From: DATNIB01 sp035604685
GTDB lineage: Bacteria; Actinomycetota; Acidimicrobiia; Acidimicrobiales; RAAP-2
Direction: 5' to 3'
Assembly (NCBI GenBank): GCA_035604685.1
Contig: DATNIB010000053.1
Coordinates: forward strand, 1 to 64,000
Length of the DNA stretch: 64,000 nt
The notes under the pieces were generated by a model, which was given only the letters and a program-made list of their open reading frames with translations, was not told the origin of the DNA and did not search any database. The position numbers were made by a program, and so were the translations under genes. This document shows positions 42,207 through 52,627 of this stretch, in pieces; the stretch's first letter is position 1; each line of letters opens with the position of its first letter.

Positions 42207-43421
42207 TCAGGCCAGCCCGAACGCCGCGTGCAGGGAGCGGACGGCGCGCTCGACCTCGGCCGTGCGGACCATGCAGGAGATGCGGATCGTCGACGTCGAG
42301 ATCATGTCGATGTTGATGCCGTCGGACGCCAGGGTCTCGAACATGGTCGCCGTGACGCCGGGATGGGACTTCATCCCGGCACCGATCACCGACACCCGGG
42401 CCACGTCGTCGTCGGAGGAGACGCCGGACGCGCCGAGCTCCCCCTTCAGCTGGTCGCACACCTGCACCGAGCTGGCCAGGTCCACCTTGGGCACCGTGAA
42501 CGAGATGTCGGTGGTCCCGTGCAACGAGGTGTTCTGGACGATCATGTCGACGTTGATCGACTGATCGGCGAGGGACCGGAAGAGCCGCGCCGCGATGCCC
42601 GGCCGGTCCGTCACCCCGGCGATGGTCACCTTCGCCTCGGAGGTGTCGTGGGTCACGGCCGTGACGATGGCTTGCTCCATGGAGGGATCCTCCTCGGTGA
42701 TCCAGGTGCCGGGTTCCCACGTGAAGCTCGAGCGCACGTGGAGCGGCACCTTGTGGTTGCGAGCGAACTCGACGGCCCGCAGCATGAGCACCCGCCCACC
42801 GGTGGCCGCCATCTCGAGCATCTCCTCGAAGCTGACCCGGCCCAGCCGCCGGGCCTCCGGCACGATGCGCGGGTCCGCGCTGAAGACACCGGTCACGTCC
42901 GTGTAGATCTCGCAGACGTCGGCGTCGAGCGTAGCGGCCACCGCGACCGCGGTCATGTCCGACCCACCCCGACCGAGCGTCGTGACGTCGCGTTCGGTGG
43001 AGACCCCCTGGAAGCCGGCGACCACCGGGACGATGCCCTTCTCCAGGGCCTCGCGCAGGCGATCCGCCTTCACCTCGATGATCTTGGCCCGGGTGTGGTC
43101 GGTGTCGGTGATGATCCCGGCCTGGCTCCCGGTGTAGGACTCGGCGTGCACGCCGAGGTCGGCGAGCGCGATGCAGAGCAAGGTCATCGAGATGCGCTCG
43201 CCGACGCTCACCAACATGTCGTACTCGCGGGGCGGGGGCGGGGCCTCGCTCACCTCGGAAGCCAGGTGGATCAGGTCGTCGGTGGTCTTCCCCATGGCGC
43301 TCACGACGGCCACCACCGAATCGCCCGACCGGAGCGTCCGGTCGATGTGCTCGGCCACCGCCCGGATGCGATCGGCGTCGCCGACCGAGGTCCCGCCGAA
43401 CTTCTGGACTCGCAGCGCCAT
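42207..43421 (-). CDS. lysC: Aspartokinase
   Basis: Phosphorylates aspartate at the entry of the aspartate amino-acid family. ATG at 43421 (MALRVQKFGGTSVGDADRI) gives 404 residues, the length of actinobacterial enzymes. The kinase part has the KFGGTSV motif at residues 6-12, GRGGSDMTAVAVAATLDAD and the ATP-site EIYTDVTGVFSADPRIV. Two ACT domains follow from about residue 265 (KVTIAGVTDRPGIAARLF and RVSVIGAGMKSHPGV), so lysine/threonine feedback is likely. A strong promoter ends almost at its start codon. Confidence 0.97.
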   Translation of the reverse strand: MALRVQKFGGTSVGDADRIRAVAEHIDRTLRSGDSVVAVVSAMGKTTDDLIHLASEVSEAPPPPREYDMLVSVGERISMTLLCIALADLGVHAESYTGSQAGIITDTDHTRAKIIEVKADRLREALEKGIVPVVAGFQGVSTERDVTTLGRGGSDMTAVAVAATLDADVCEIYTDVTGVFSADPRIVPEARRLGRVSFEEMLEMAATGGRVLMLRAVEFARNHKVPLHVRSSFTWEPGTWITEEDPSMEQAIVTAVTHDTSEAKVTIAGVTDRPGIAARLFRSLADQSINVDMIVQNTSLHGTTDISFTVPKVDLASSVQVCDQLKGELGASGVSSDDDVARVSVIGAGMKSHPGVTATMFETLASDGINIDMISTSTIRISCMVRTAEVERAVRSLHAAFGLA

Positions 43422-43431
43422 GTCCAAAGCG

Positions 43432-43460
43432 ACGCTACGAGCGGGCCTCCCCAGGGTCAA
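43432..43460 (-). promoter_or_regulatory. Sigma-A-type promoter of lysC
   Basis: TTGACC (43455-43460) and TAGCGT (43432-43437) on the minus strand are separated by exactly 17 bases. The expected start of transcription is only about 4 bases before the lysC ATG at 43421, so the mRNA is nearly leaderless. Confidence 0.7.
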
Positions 43461-43505
43461 CCACTGGGCCGCACCCCTGATTTCGGGCCTCATTTGGGCG
43501 GCCGA

Positions 43506-43511
43506 TAGGGT
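43506..43511 (+). promoter_or_regulatory. -10 element (TAGGGT) of the cyclophilin pair
   Basis: TAGGGT lies 8 bases before the GTG at 43520 and about 50 bases from the divergent lysC promoter. No ribosome binding site is visible. Confidence 0.5.
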
Positions 43512-43519
43512 GTCGACCC

Positions 43520-44314
43520 GTGCCCAGCGCCAAGCGAGCCCGTCAGCGAGCCGGGCGTGAAGCGGCTCGGGCCGCCCTAGCCAGGCAGCAGCAGCGCAGG
43601 AAGTTGGTCCGACGCGGGATCACCGTCGCCATCGTGGCGGCCGCCGTGGTGGGCTCCGTCTACCTGATCACGCGGCCCAAATCGTCCCCGCCTGCGGGAC
43701 CGCTCACCCCCCAGGAGGCGGCCAACGCGCTCGCCGTGAAGGCCGGCTGCCCCGCGGCCACCGCCACGCGCGTCAACACCCTCACCTTCACCAAGGCGCC
43801 CCCCGTGACCATCGACACGTCGAAGACCTACACGGCCGCCGTGAAGACGACGCTGGGCACGTTCGTCATCACCCTCGACGCCAGGGCGTCCCCAGTCGCC
43901 GTGAACAACTTCGTCTTCCTGGCCCAGAAGAACTTCTACCGCTGCGTGATCTTCCACCGGGTCATCCCCGGCTTCGTCGACCAGACCGGCGACCCGACCG
44001 GCACCGGCACCGGCGATCCCGGCTACCAGTTCACCGAGGCCGCCCCGGCCGTCGCGACCCCCCAGTACCCGCTCGGTTCGGTCGCCATGGCCAACTCGGA
44101 CAACCCGGCCTCGTCAAACCCCAAGACCAACGGGAGCCAGTGGTTCGTGGTCGCCGGCGCCCAGGGCGAGACGCTGCCACCCGACTACGTGCTGTTCGGT
44201 CACGTCACCTCGGGGATGGCCGTCGTCACCAAGATCAACAAGGACGGGTCGACGAGCGGCGTTCCGCCGAAGGTCACCCAGCGCATCCTGTCAGTGACCA
44301 TCCACGAGTCCTAG
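43520..44314 (+). CDS. Membrane-anchored cyclophilin-type peptidyl-prolyl cis-trans isomerase
   Basis: A 264-residue protein that catalyses proline isomerisation. Residues 1-32 are basic, residues 33-50 form a membrane helix (GITVAIVAAAVVGSVYLI), and the rest is predicted on the outer face. The cyclophilin domain starts at about residue 107 with AVKTTLGTFVITLD and has NFVFLAQKNFYRCVIFHRVIPGF, where FHRV carries the catalytic Arg, and TNGSQWFVV. It is followed after 7 bases by a second, soluble cyclophilin. Start is GTG at 43520. Confidence 0.92.
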   Translation: MPSAKRARQRAGREAARAALARQQQRRKLVRRGITVAIVAAAVVGSVYLITRPKSSPPAGPLTPQEAANALAVKAGCPAATATRVNTLTFTKAPPVTIDTSKTYTAAVKTTLGTFVITLDARASPVAVNNFVFLAQKNFYRCVIFHRVIPGFVDQTGDPTGTGTGDPGYQFTEAAPAVATPQYPLGSVAMANSDNPASSNPKTNGSQWFVVAGAQGETLPPDYVLFGHVTSGMAVVTKINKDGSTSGVPPKVTQRILSVTIHES

Positions 44315-44321
44315 GAGCCAC

Positions 44322-44879
<558 letters not shown>

Positions 44880-44909
44880 CCACCACACGGGCGACCGGGA
44901 GGCTGCTCC

Positions 44910-45857
44910 ATGATGCACGGGGGCACGGCCGAGCCGGAGGTCGTTGGCGCCGTCGCCTCCCAGCTTCTCTCCGAGGACCTGCTCGGCCCGCCCCAGCGCC
45001 TGGCCCGGGGGTACCGCAACGAAAACTGGACGGTCCGCGTCAGGGGTCGCAGTGTTCTGGTCAAGATTGCCAACCTCGACGCCGACCTGGGGAAGCTCGC
45101 CGCGGCCTGGTGCGCGCAAGACCTCGCGCACCGCTCCGGCGTCCCGACGGGGAAGCCCGTCGGCTTCCTCGAGCGGTGCGATGCGCTCGGCGGTCGGACG
45201 GTCAGGCTGATCGAGTACATCGAAGGCGGGCGCCCCGAGGACTCTCTGGGGGCCGACGGATCCGTCGCGCCGTTCTTCGCATCCCTCGGCGAGACGATCG
45301 CCCACCTGCACCGGATCCCGGTCCGCGGATTCTCGTCCCGGCTCGACGGATCGGCACCGACGTTCGACACCTGGGAGGGCTACGTCAACCACCGGCTGGT
45401 GAGCGTGACGCAGCGAGCCCTCGACACGGCGGTCTTCACGAAACGCGAGCTGCGCGCCGCGACCGAAGGCCTCGATCAATTGGCGGGCCGGGTCTCGCCG
45501 GTGGTGACTCCGTCGCTCACGCACCGCGACCTGTATCTCGAGAACCTCCTCGCCGGAGAGGGCGGGACCGTGCACGCCCTCCTTGACTGGGATACGGCCG
45601 AGGCGTGGGACCCGATGGTGGACCTCGTCAAGCTCCGTTGGCAGGTCTTCTCCAGGTACGCCGGAGCGAGCCAGGCGTTCTGGCGTACCTATATCGGGGC
45701 AGGGGCACCGCCTCCCCTCCTCGGCGAACGGCTGCACCTCGTCGACGTGCTCGAGCTTGTCAACACCGTCTCGAACGCCCGAATGGCGGGGTGGGCCAAC
45801 TTCGAGGAGCAGAGCCGCCGCAACCTCGAGGAGGCCGTGACCCGCTTCCAGAGCTGA
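44910..45857 (+). CDS. Aminoglycoside-phosphotransferase-fold kinase, substrate unknown
   Basis: A 315-residue protein of the APH/choline-kinase fold. It has a short N-lobe (YRNENWTVRVRGRSVLVKIANLDAD), the catalytic loop THRDLYLENLLAGEGG near residue 205, and the metal-binding LLDWDTAEAWDPMVDLVKL. GGGAGG lies 7 bases before the ATG at 44910. The family includes antibiotic, choline, homoserine and sugar kinases; nothing here shows which, and there is no reason to call it a resistance gene. It ends in a hairpin shared with the convergent gene. Confidence 0.8.
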   Translation: MMHGGTAEPEVVGAVASQLLSEDLLGPPQRLARGYRNENWTVRVRGRSVLVKIANLDADLGKLAAAWCAQDLAHRSGVPTGKPVGFLERCDALGGRTVRLIEYIEGGRPEDSLGADGSVAPFFASLGETIAHLHRIPVRGFSSRLDGSAPTFDTWEGYVNHRLVSVTQRALDTAVFTKRELRAATEGLDQLAGRVSPVVTPSLTHRDLYLENLLAGEGGTVHALLDWDTAEAWDPMVDLVKLRWQVFSRYAGASQAFWRTYIGAGAPPPLLGERLHLVDVLELVNTVSNARMAGWANFEEQSRRNLEEAVTRFQS

Positions 45858-45873
45858 GAATCAGGCTCAGCTC
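45851..45873. terminator. Bidirectional terminator hairpin between convergent genes
   Basis: Perfect 8-bp inverted repeat GAGCTGAG-AATCAGG-CTCAGCTC with a 7-base loop. The TGA of the kinase gene (45855-45857) lies in one arm and the stop of the peptidase-like gene (45867-45869) in the other. It is well placed to end transcription from both sides; no T run is present. Confidence 0.65.
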
Positions 45874-46559
45874 GAGAGCTCGGCCAGTCCCCGCTGGGCC
45901 ACCTTCCCGTCGACGAAGACGGTGGGCTCGCCGGCGCCGGCACTGCGCCAGGATCCGCTCGGGTCTCGAATCAGTGCGGTGCGCTCGGGGATGCCGACGA
46001 CGGGCAGCCCTTTTGGTGCCAGCGCCACCGAACGGTGCAGCTTCGCGCCGTGCGCGTCCTCGTGGGCGTCGCCGAACTGCGGCACGACCGCCATCCGCTC
46101 CACCAACCCGAGCCCGACGGTGAGCGCGCCGCCCCGGGGATCCACCATCGGATCGGTGAGGACCATGGCGCCCGCGGCCGATCCGGCGACCACGGCGCCG
46201 GTTCGCCACGCGTCCAACAGCGCGCCGAAGAGTCGGGAACCCTTCAGCACGGAGCGCAGGTGCAGCGGGGAACCGCCGCCCAGGTAGATGAAGCGGGCGC
46301 GCGCCACCACGGCCACTGCGCCGGCGTCCTCGGCGTCGGCCCGGCTGAGCACCATGAGACCCTCGACCTGCGCGCCCAGGTCCGCGAACCACGTCGCTGC
46401 GGCCAGCACCTGGCGCTCGGGATGCTCATAGGCGCCGGCCGTCGGGAGCACGACCACCTCGGTGCCGCCCGAGGCCGCCAGGAGTTCGGCGTCGAAGGAG
46501 CAGCCCGGCGTCCACTCGCCGCCACCGACGAGAGCGAGCACGCCCGGCGCGGTGTCCAT
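45867..46559 (-). CDS. Peptidase S51/cyanophycinase-like protein
   Basis: A 230-residue protein with the class I glutamine-amidotransferase-like fold of peptidase family S51 (dipeptidase E, cyanophycinase). It has LALVGGGEW near the start, VVLPTAGAYEHPERQVLAA, FIYLGGGSPLHLRSVLKGS, and VVAGSAAGAMVLTDPM, where the Ser in the GSAAGA elbow is the expected nucleophile, followed by VPQFG. ATG at 46559 has GAGG a few bases upstream; a GTG three codons earlier is possible. The substrate is unknown. It is divergent from hbd. Confidence 0.83.
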   Translation of the reverse strand: MDTAPGVLALVGGGEWTPGCSFDAELLAASGGTEVVVLPTAGAYEHPERQVLAAATWFADLGAQVEGLMVLSRADAEDAGAVAVVARARFIYLGGGSPLHLRSVLKGSRLFGALLDAWRTGAVVAGSAAGAMVLTDPMVDPRGGALTVGLGLVERMAVVPQFGDAHEDAHGAKLHRSVALAPKGLPVVGIPERTALIRDPSGSWRSAGAGEPTVFVDGKVAQRGLAELSS

Positions 46560-46627
46560 GGGCCTCACTCTGGCACGTCCGGCTAGCTCCCCCTCGTTGC
46601 CCTTGGTTCGATGCGCCCCCCTCCCGG

Positions 46628-46633
46628 TACCAT
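46628..46633 (+). promoter_or_regulatory. -10 element (TACCAT) of hbd
   Basis: TACCAT lies 6 bases before the ATG at 46640, in the same setting as at 21464-21469, and points to a leaderless mRNA. Confidence 0.55.
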
Positions 46634-46639
46634 CGGCCC

Positions 46640-47494
46640 ATGTCAATCAAGCGCGTGGGCATCGTCGGGTCCGGGATCATGGGCACAGGCATCGCCGAGG
46701 TCGCGGCCGCCACCGGCCACGACGTGGTGCTACGAAGCCGGACCGACGCCGGCGCGCAGGGCATGCGCGACCGTCTGGAGAAGTCGCTCAACCGTCAGGT
46801 GGAACGCGAACGCAAGACCGAGGCCGAACGCGACGACATCCTCGGGCGGGTCGAGGTCACGAGCAAGCTGAAGGATCTCGCCTCGTCCGAAATCGTCATC
46901 GAGTCGGTGATCGAGGACCGGACCGTGAAGCGGGAGCTCTTCGCCGAGCTCGACGCGATCTGCGCGGACGCAGTCGTGCTGGCCACCAACACTTCGACCT
47001 TGGCGGTCGTGGAACTGGCCATGGAGACCAAGCGCCCCGAGCGGGTCTGCGGCATCCACTTCTTCAACCCGGCCCCGGTGATGGCGCTGGTCGAGCTGGT
47101 GCGCCCGATCACGGCGTCCGACGACACCATGGACGTCGCCCGCCGTTTCGCCGTCGGCTGCGGCAAAGAGACGGTCGAGGTGAAGGACGAGGCCGGATTC
47201 GTGGTCAACGCGCTCCTCTTCCCGTACCTCAACAACGCGGTGCGCCTGTTGGAGGGAGGCGTGGCCACCAAGGAGGGCATCGACGCCGCCATGGTCGGCG
47301 GCTGCGGCTTCCCGATGGGCCCGTTCGCCCTCCTCGACCTCGTGGGCCTCGACACCTCGGTCGCCATCCTCGACGCCCTCTACGACGAGCACCGGGAGCC
47401 CAACTACGCGGCGGTGCCCCTGCTGCGCCGGATGGTCTCGGCAGAGCAACTGGGCCGGAAGTCCGGCCACGGCTTCTACGACTACCGCACCTAG
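46640..47494 (+). CDS. hbd: 3-hydroxybutyryl-CoA dehydrogenase
   Basis: Interconverts acetoacetyl-CoA and 3-hydroxybutyryl-CoA. The 284-residue product has the NAD motif VGIVGSGIMGTGIAEVAA at residues 6-23 and the catalytic Ser119 (NTSTL), His140 (GIHFFNPAPVM) and Asn190 (FVVNALLFPYLNNAVRL). The C-terminal domain ends with GRKSGHGFYDYRT. It lies 104 bases upstream of the mutase gene on the same strand. In this island it would reduce the acetoacetyl-CoA made by AtoB on the way to crotonyl-CoA. Confidence 0.95.
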   Translation: MSIKRVGIVGSGIMGTGIAEVAAATGHDVVLRSRTDAGAQGMRDRLEKSLNRQVERERKTEAERDDILGRVEVTSKLKDLASSEIVIESVIEDRTVKRELFAELDAICADAVVLATNTSTLAVVELAMETKRPERVCGIHFFNPAPVMALVELVRPITASDDTMDVARRFAVGCGKETVEVKDEAGFVVNALLFPYLNNAVRLLEGGVATKEGIDAAMVGGCGFPMGPFALLDLVGLDTSVAILDALYDEHREPNYAAVPLLRRMVSAEQLGRKSGHGFYDYRT

Positions 47495-47598
47495 GCCCCC
47501 GGTGCACCGCCTCGGGCCGCGGCGGGTCGGTCGGTCGTTCGGCCTCTTCGGGCAGAATGGGGTGGCCGGCACGGCCGGCCGCACTGGAGGTGTCGGAC

Positions 47599-49590
47599 AT
47601 GGCTGACGCGGCGAACCCCCGCCCGCGACGCGATCCGCCCTGGGTGATGCGCACCTACTCGGGTCACTCGACCGCCCGGGCCTCCAACGAGCTCTACCGA
47701 ACCAACCTCGCCCGCGGCCAGACCGGGCTCTCGATCGCCTTCGACCTGCCCACCCAGACCGGCTACGACCCCGACGACCCCGAGGCCACCGGCGAGGTCG
47801 GCAAGGCTGGCGTCCCGGTCGTCCACCTGGGGCACATGCGCCAGCTCATGGACGGCATCCCGGTGGCCGAGATGAACACGTCGATGACCATCAACGCCAC
47901 CGCCGCCTGGCTGCTCGCGCTCTACATCGCCAACGCGCAGGACCAGGGGGTGGGTCCCGAGCAGCTGGCCGGCACCACGCAGAACGACATCGTGAAGGAG
48001 TACCTGTCCCGGGGCACCTACATCTTCCCCCCGGGGCCGAGCCTGCGGCTCATCGTCGACACCATCACCTACACGGTCCGCCACGCCCCACGCTGGAACC
48101 CGATCAACGTCTGCAGCTACCACCTCCAGGAGGCGGGCGCGACGCCGGTCCAGGAGGTGGCCTACGCGCTGGCGACAGCCGTCGGCGTGCTCGACGCGGT
48201 GAGATCTTCGGGCAAGGTGGAGGAGTCAGAGTTCCCAGACGTCGTCGGTCGCATCAGCTTCTTCGTGAACTCCGGCGTCCGCTTCGTCGAGGAGACCTGC
48301 AAGATGCGCGCCTTCACCGCGATGTGGGACCGCATCTGCAAGGAGCGCTACAGGGTCGACGACGAGAAGCTGCGGCGCTTCCGCTACGGCGTGCAGGTCA
48401 ACTCGCTCGGGCTGACCGAGAGCCAGCCCGAGAACAACGTCCCCCGCATCGTCCTCGAGACCCTGGGCGTCACGCTGTCGAAGGACGCCCGCGCCCGGGC
48501 CCTCCAGCTCCCGGCCTGGAACGAGGCGCTCGGGCTGCCCCGGCCCTGGGACCAGCAGTGGTCGCTGCGGATCCAGCAGATCCTCGCCTTCGAGTCGGAC
48601 CTGCTCGAGTACGACGACCTCTTCGCCGGCTCCCATGTCGTCGAGGCCAAGACACGCGAGCTGATGGACGCCGCGCAGGCCGAGCTCGACGACGTGCTGA
48701 CGATGGGCGGCGCGTTCTCCTCCATCGACACCCTGAAGCGTCGCCTGGTGAGCAGCCAGGCCGAGCGCGTGCGGCGCATCGAGACCGGCGAGCAGCAGGT
48801 GGTCGGGGTCAACTGCTTCACCGACACCGCCCCGTCGCCGCTCCAGGTCGACGGGGGCGCCGACAGCTTCCTCCGGCTCGACCCGACCGTCGAGGCGCAG
48901 TTGCAGGCCGACGTGGCCGAGTGGCGCCGCCAGCGCGACGGGGCCGCGGTCCGGCGGGCGCTCGACGAGCTGCGCCGGGCCGCACAGGACGAGGACACCA
49001 ACGTCATGCACGCGACCATCGCGCTGGCGCACGCCGGCGGGACGACCGGCGAGTGGGGCCGCGCGCTGCGCGAGGTGTTCGGCGAGTACCGGGCGCCGAC
49101 CGGTGTCGACGGGGGCGTCGGTCACCGCGGCGGCGAGCTGGCCACCGTGGTCGCCCGGGCCAAGGCCCTGGCCGAGGCCACGGGGTCCCCGCCCCGCCTG
49201 CTCGTCGCCAAACCAGGGCTCGACGGCCACTCCAACGGGGCCGAGCAGATCGCGGTCGCCGCCCGCGACGCCGGGTTCGAGGTCGTCTACCAGGGCATCC
49301 GGCTGACCCCCGAACAGATCGTGGCCGCCGCCCGCGACGAGGACGTCGACATCGTCGGGCTCTCCATCCTCTCGGGGAGCCATCTCGAGCTGGTGCCCGA
49401 GATCCTCGACCGGCTGGCCGCGGCGAGGGTCGACGCCCTGGTCGTGGTCGGGGGGATCATCCCGCCCGACGACGCAGACGTCCTGGTCGGCAAGGGGGTG
49501 GCGGCCGTGTTCACCCCGAAGGACTTCCAATTCGGCCGCATCATGGACGAGCTGGTGACGCTCGCCGAGCGCCGAAGGGCGCGCGCTTGA
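47599..49590 (+). CDS. ecm: Ethylmalonyl-CoA mutase (MeaA type, B12-dependent)
   Basis: Coenzyme-B12-dependent acyl-CoA mutase expected to turn ethylmalonyl-CoA into methylsuccinyl-CoA. ATG at 47599 with GGAGG 8 bases upstream gives 663 residues. The catalytic domain begins PWVMRTYSGHSTARASNELYR and has TGLSIAFDLPTQTGYD, MNTSMTINATAAWLLALYI and CSYHLQEAGATPVQE. The fused B12 domain has KPGLDGHSNGAEQI with the DxHxxG motif (His544 as cobalt ligand) and LSILSGSHLELVPE. Length and single-chain layout match MeaA/Ecm rather than two-subunit methylmalonyl-CoA mutase. Biochemical specificity is inferred. Confidence 0.88.
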   Translation: MADAANPRPRRDPPWVMRTYSGHSTARASNELYRTNLARGQTGLSIAFDLPTQTGYDPDDPEATGEVGKAGVPVVHLGHMRQLMDGIPVAEMNTSMTINATAAWLLALYIANAQDQGVGPEQLAGTTQNDIVKEYLSRGTYIFPPGPSLRLIVDTITYTVRHAPRWNPINVCSYHLQEAGATPVQEVAYALATAVGVLDAVRSSGKVEESEFPDVVGRISFFVNSGVRFVEETCKMRAFTAMWDRICKERYRVDDEKLRRFRYGVQVNSLGLTESQPENNVPRIVLETLGVTLSKDARARALQLPAWNEALGLPRPWDQQWSLRIQQILAFESDLLEYDDLFAGSHVVEAKTRELMDAAQAELDDVLTMGGAFSSIDTLKRRLVSSQAERVRRIETGEQQVVGVNCFTDTAPSPLQVDGGADSFLRLDPTVEAQLQADVAEWRRQRDGAAVRRALDELRRAAQDEDTNVMHATIALAHAGGTTGEWGRALREVFGEYRAPTGVDGGVGHRGGELATVVARAKALAEATGSPPRLLVAKPGLDGHSNGAEQIAVAARDAGFEVVYQGIRLTPEQIVAAARDEDVDIVGLSILSGSHLELVPEILDRLAAARVDALVVVGGIIPPDDADVLVGKGVAAVFTPKDFQFGRIMDELVTLAERRRARA

Positions 49591-49605
49591 GTGCCGGCCT
49601 CAGCG
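49584..49605. terminator. Hairpin between convergent ecm and the small carboxylase partner
   Basis: CGCTTGAG-TGCCGGC-CTCAGCG forms a 7-bp stem with one bulged T and contains the stop codons of both convergent genes. It is similar in layout to the hairpin at 45851-45873 but weaker. Confidence 0.4.
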
Positions 49606-49802
49606 GGTCCAGGGCCGCTCGCGCCGGAAGGCCACCGGGCGGACCCACCAGCGCCCGCTGAAGCGCCAGCCGCCCCCCTCGGGGTCGGGCGGCGGCGCCT
49701 TCGGCCAGGCCTCCGCGACCGCGGTCGCGATGGCCGCCAGCACCGCCTCATCGGGGACCGGTCGGGGCGGCAGCCCCAGGTCAGCGGGAGGAGGACCCGA
49801 CG

Positions 49803-49806
<4 letters not shown>
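49600..49806 (-). CDS. Small protein, possible acyl-CoA carboxylase epsilon-like subunit
   Basis: A 68-residue protein whose GTG start overlaps the pccB stop by four bases (GTGA). One helix (DEAVLAAIATAVAEAWP) is followed by a Pro-rich link and a Trp/Arg-rich tail (WRFSGRWWVRPVAF). Actinobacterial acyl-CoA carboxylases have a small epsilon subunit with a helix and a Trp-containing tail encoded next to the beta subunit, so this is the best guess. The sequence itself is too short for a firm family call. Confidence 0.5.
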
Positions 49807-51359
<1,553 letters not shown>

Positions 51360-51367
51360 GGCACACC

Positions 51368-51373
51368 ACGCTA
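51368..51373 (-). promoter_or_regulatory. -10 element (TAGCGT) of pccB
   Basis: TAGCGT on the minus strand lies 8 bases before the pccB ATG at 51359. It sits at the very end of the upstream methyltransferase gene. Confidence 0.5.
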
Positions 51374-52153
51374 CAAGAGGGTGCGCGGCCGACTCTCGGC
51401 GGCCCGGTCGGGGCGGTGGGCCTCGATCGAGCGCACCTCGCCGTCGTCGTCACGGCGGACCGCTACCTCGACGAAGCCGAGGTCCCGGCAGCGGCGCTCG
51501 AGCTCGACCCCCTGGTCGCCGCCCAGCTCGAGCAAGAGGACGCCGCCCGGCCGCAGCCAGCCCAGCGCCTCGCGCGCGGCGCGCTGCAGCTGGCGCGTGC
51601 CGCGGGGCCCGCCGTCGAGGGCGGCGCCCGGCTCGAAGGCGACCACGTCTCTCGGCAGCAGGTGCAGCGCCTCACTCGGGACGTAGGGGACGACGCCGGT
51701 GAACACGTCGACGGTGCCCCGCAGGGCGGCGGGGACCGGCGCCGTGAGGTCGCCGAGCCAGGTCTCGACGCCGTTGGCGCGCGCACAGGCGACCGCGGCC
51801 GGATCGAGGTCGGTGGCCACCACCCGGGCCGTCGGCCGGCGCGCCCGGAGCACGACGGGGATCGCGCCCGAACCGGTGCACACGTCGAGTGCCACGCCGC
51901 CGGCGGGCAGCAGCGCGGCGGCGCGTTCGACCAGGCGCTCGGTCTGCCAGCGCGGCACGTAGACGCCGGGGTGCACCGTGACCGGGAGGCCGCAGAACTG
52001 AACCTGGCCCACGATCCAGGCCGTCGGCTCCCCCGCGACCCGGCGCTCGACCAGGGCTGCCAGACGGCGGGCGTCCCCCGCCGCCGCCGCGATCAGCTCG
52101 GCCGCTTCCTCGTCGCTCGCCACGCAGCCGGCACGGGCGAGCGTCGCCGCCAC
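51371..52153 (-). CDS. PrmC-related protein methyltransferase with altered NPPY motif
   Basis: A 260-residue class I methyltransferase related to PrmC/HemK. It has an N-terminal helical part with ERRVAGEPTAWIVGQVQFCGLPVTVHPGVYVPRWQTERLVE, the SAM motif ALDVCTGSGAIPVVL (residues 88-102) and ATDLDPAAVACARANG. Where PrmC has NPPYVP the sequence reads GVVPYVP at 153-159, so the Asn that orients the glutamine amide is missing. It best fits the actinobacterial PrmC-related branch of unknown substrate rather than PrmC itself. It is co-oriented with mce and pccB. Confidence 0.8.
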   Translation of the reverse strand: MAATLARAGCVASDEEAAELIAAAAGDARRLAALVERRVAGEPTAWIVGQVQFCGLPVTVHPGVYVPRWQTERLVERAAALLPAGGVALDVCTGSGAIPVVLRARRPTARVVATDLDPAAVACARANGVETWLGDLTAPVPAALRGTVDVFTGVVPYVPSEALHLLPRDVVAFEPGAALDGGPRGTRQLQRAAREALGWLRPGGVLLLELGGDQGVELERRCRDLGFVEVAVRRDDDGEVRSIEAHRPDRAAESRPRTLL

Positions 52154-52201
52154 CGCCGCCTGCGGGGACCCGGGCGGCGGCGCCCTACCGGCCGAGGCGG
52201 G

Positions 52202-52627
52202 TCACTCCTGGACCAGCTCGATCAAGGTGCCGAGCGCCCCCTTCGGATGCAAGAAGGCCACCGTGGTGCCGCGCGACCCCGGTCGGGGCGCCGCGTCGAT
52301 GGCCCTCGCCCCGCCGTCGGTCGCCGCCTTTAGCGCGGCGGCGCAGTCGTCCACGCGGTAGCCGACGTGGTGCAGGCCCTCGCCGTTCTTCTCCAAGAAC
52401 TTGGCGACCGGTGAGTCCGGCCGGGTGGGAGTCAGCAGCTGGACGTAGGAGCCCGACAGCTCGAGCAGCGCCTCTTCGACCCCGTCGTGCTCCACCTGCT
52501 CGCGGTGGGCGACCGTCGCCCCGAACACCCGCCCGTACCACGCAACGGCGGCGTCCAGATCGTTGACGGCGATGGCGACGTGGTCGATGGCGGTCAGTTG
52601 TGAGGGGCGGGCGCCCGGCGCACTCAC
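52202..52627 (-). CDS. mce: Methylmalonyl-CoA/ethylmalonyl-CoA epimerase
   Basis: Flips the 2-methyl or 2-ethyl stereocentre so that malonyl-CoA derivatives fit their mutase. The 141-residue glyoxalase-fold protein has the metal His in LTAIDHVAIAVNDLDAAVAWY, YVQLLTPTRPDSPVAKFLEKNGEGLHHVGYRVDD with the second His, and the C-terminal HPKGALGTLIELVQE with the ligand Glu. GTG at 52627 overlaps the ccr stop (GTGA), so epimerase and reductase are translated together. Confidence 0.93.
   Translation of the reverse strand: MSAPGARPSQLTAIDHVAIAVNDLDAAVAWYGRVFGATVAHREQVEHDGVEEALLELSGSYVQLLTPTRPDSPVAKFLEKNGEGLHHVGYRVDDCAAALKAATDGGARAIDAAPRPGSRGTTVAFLHPKGALGTLIELVQE

Noticed and set aside
44910..45857. 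Reading the APH-fold gene as an antibiotic resistance gene
   Set aside because: The fold is shared by many metabolic kinases, the location is not mobile, and no resistance-specific features were seen.
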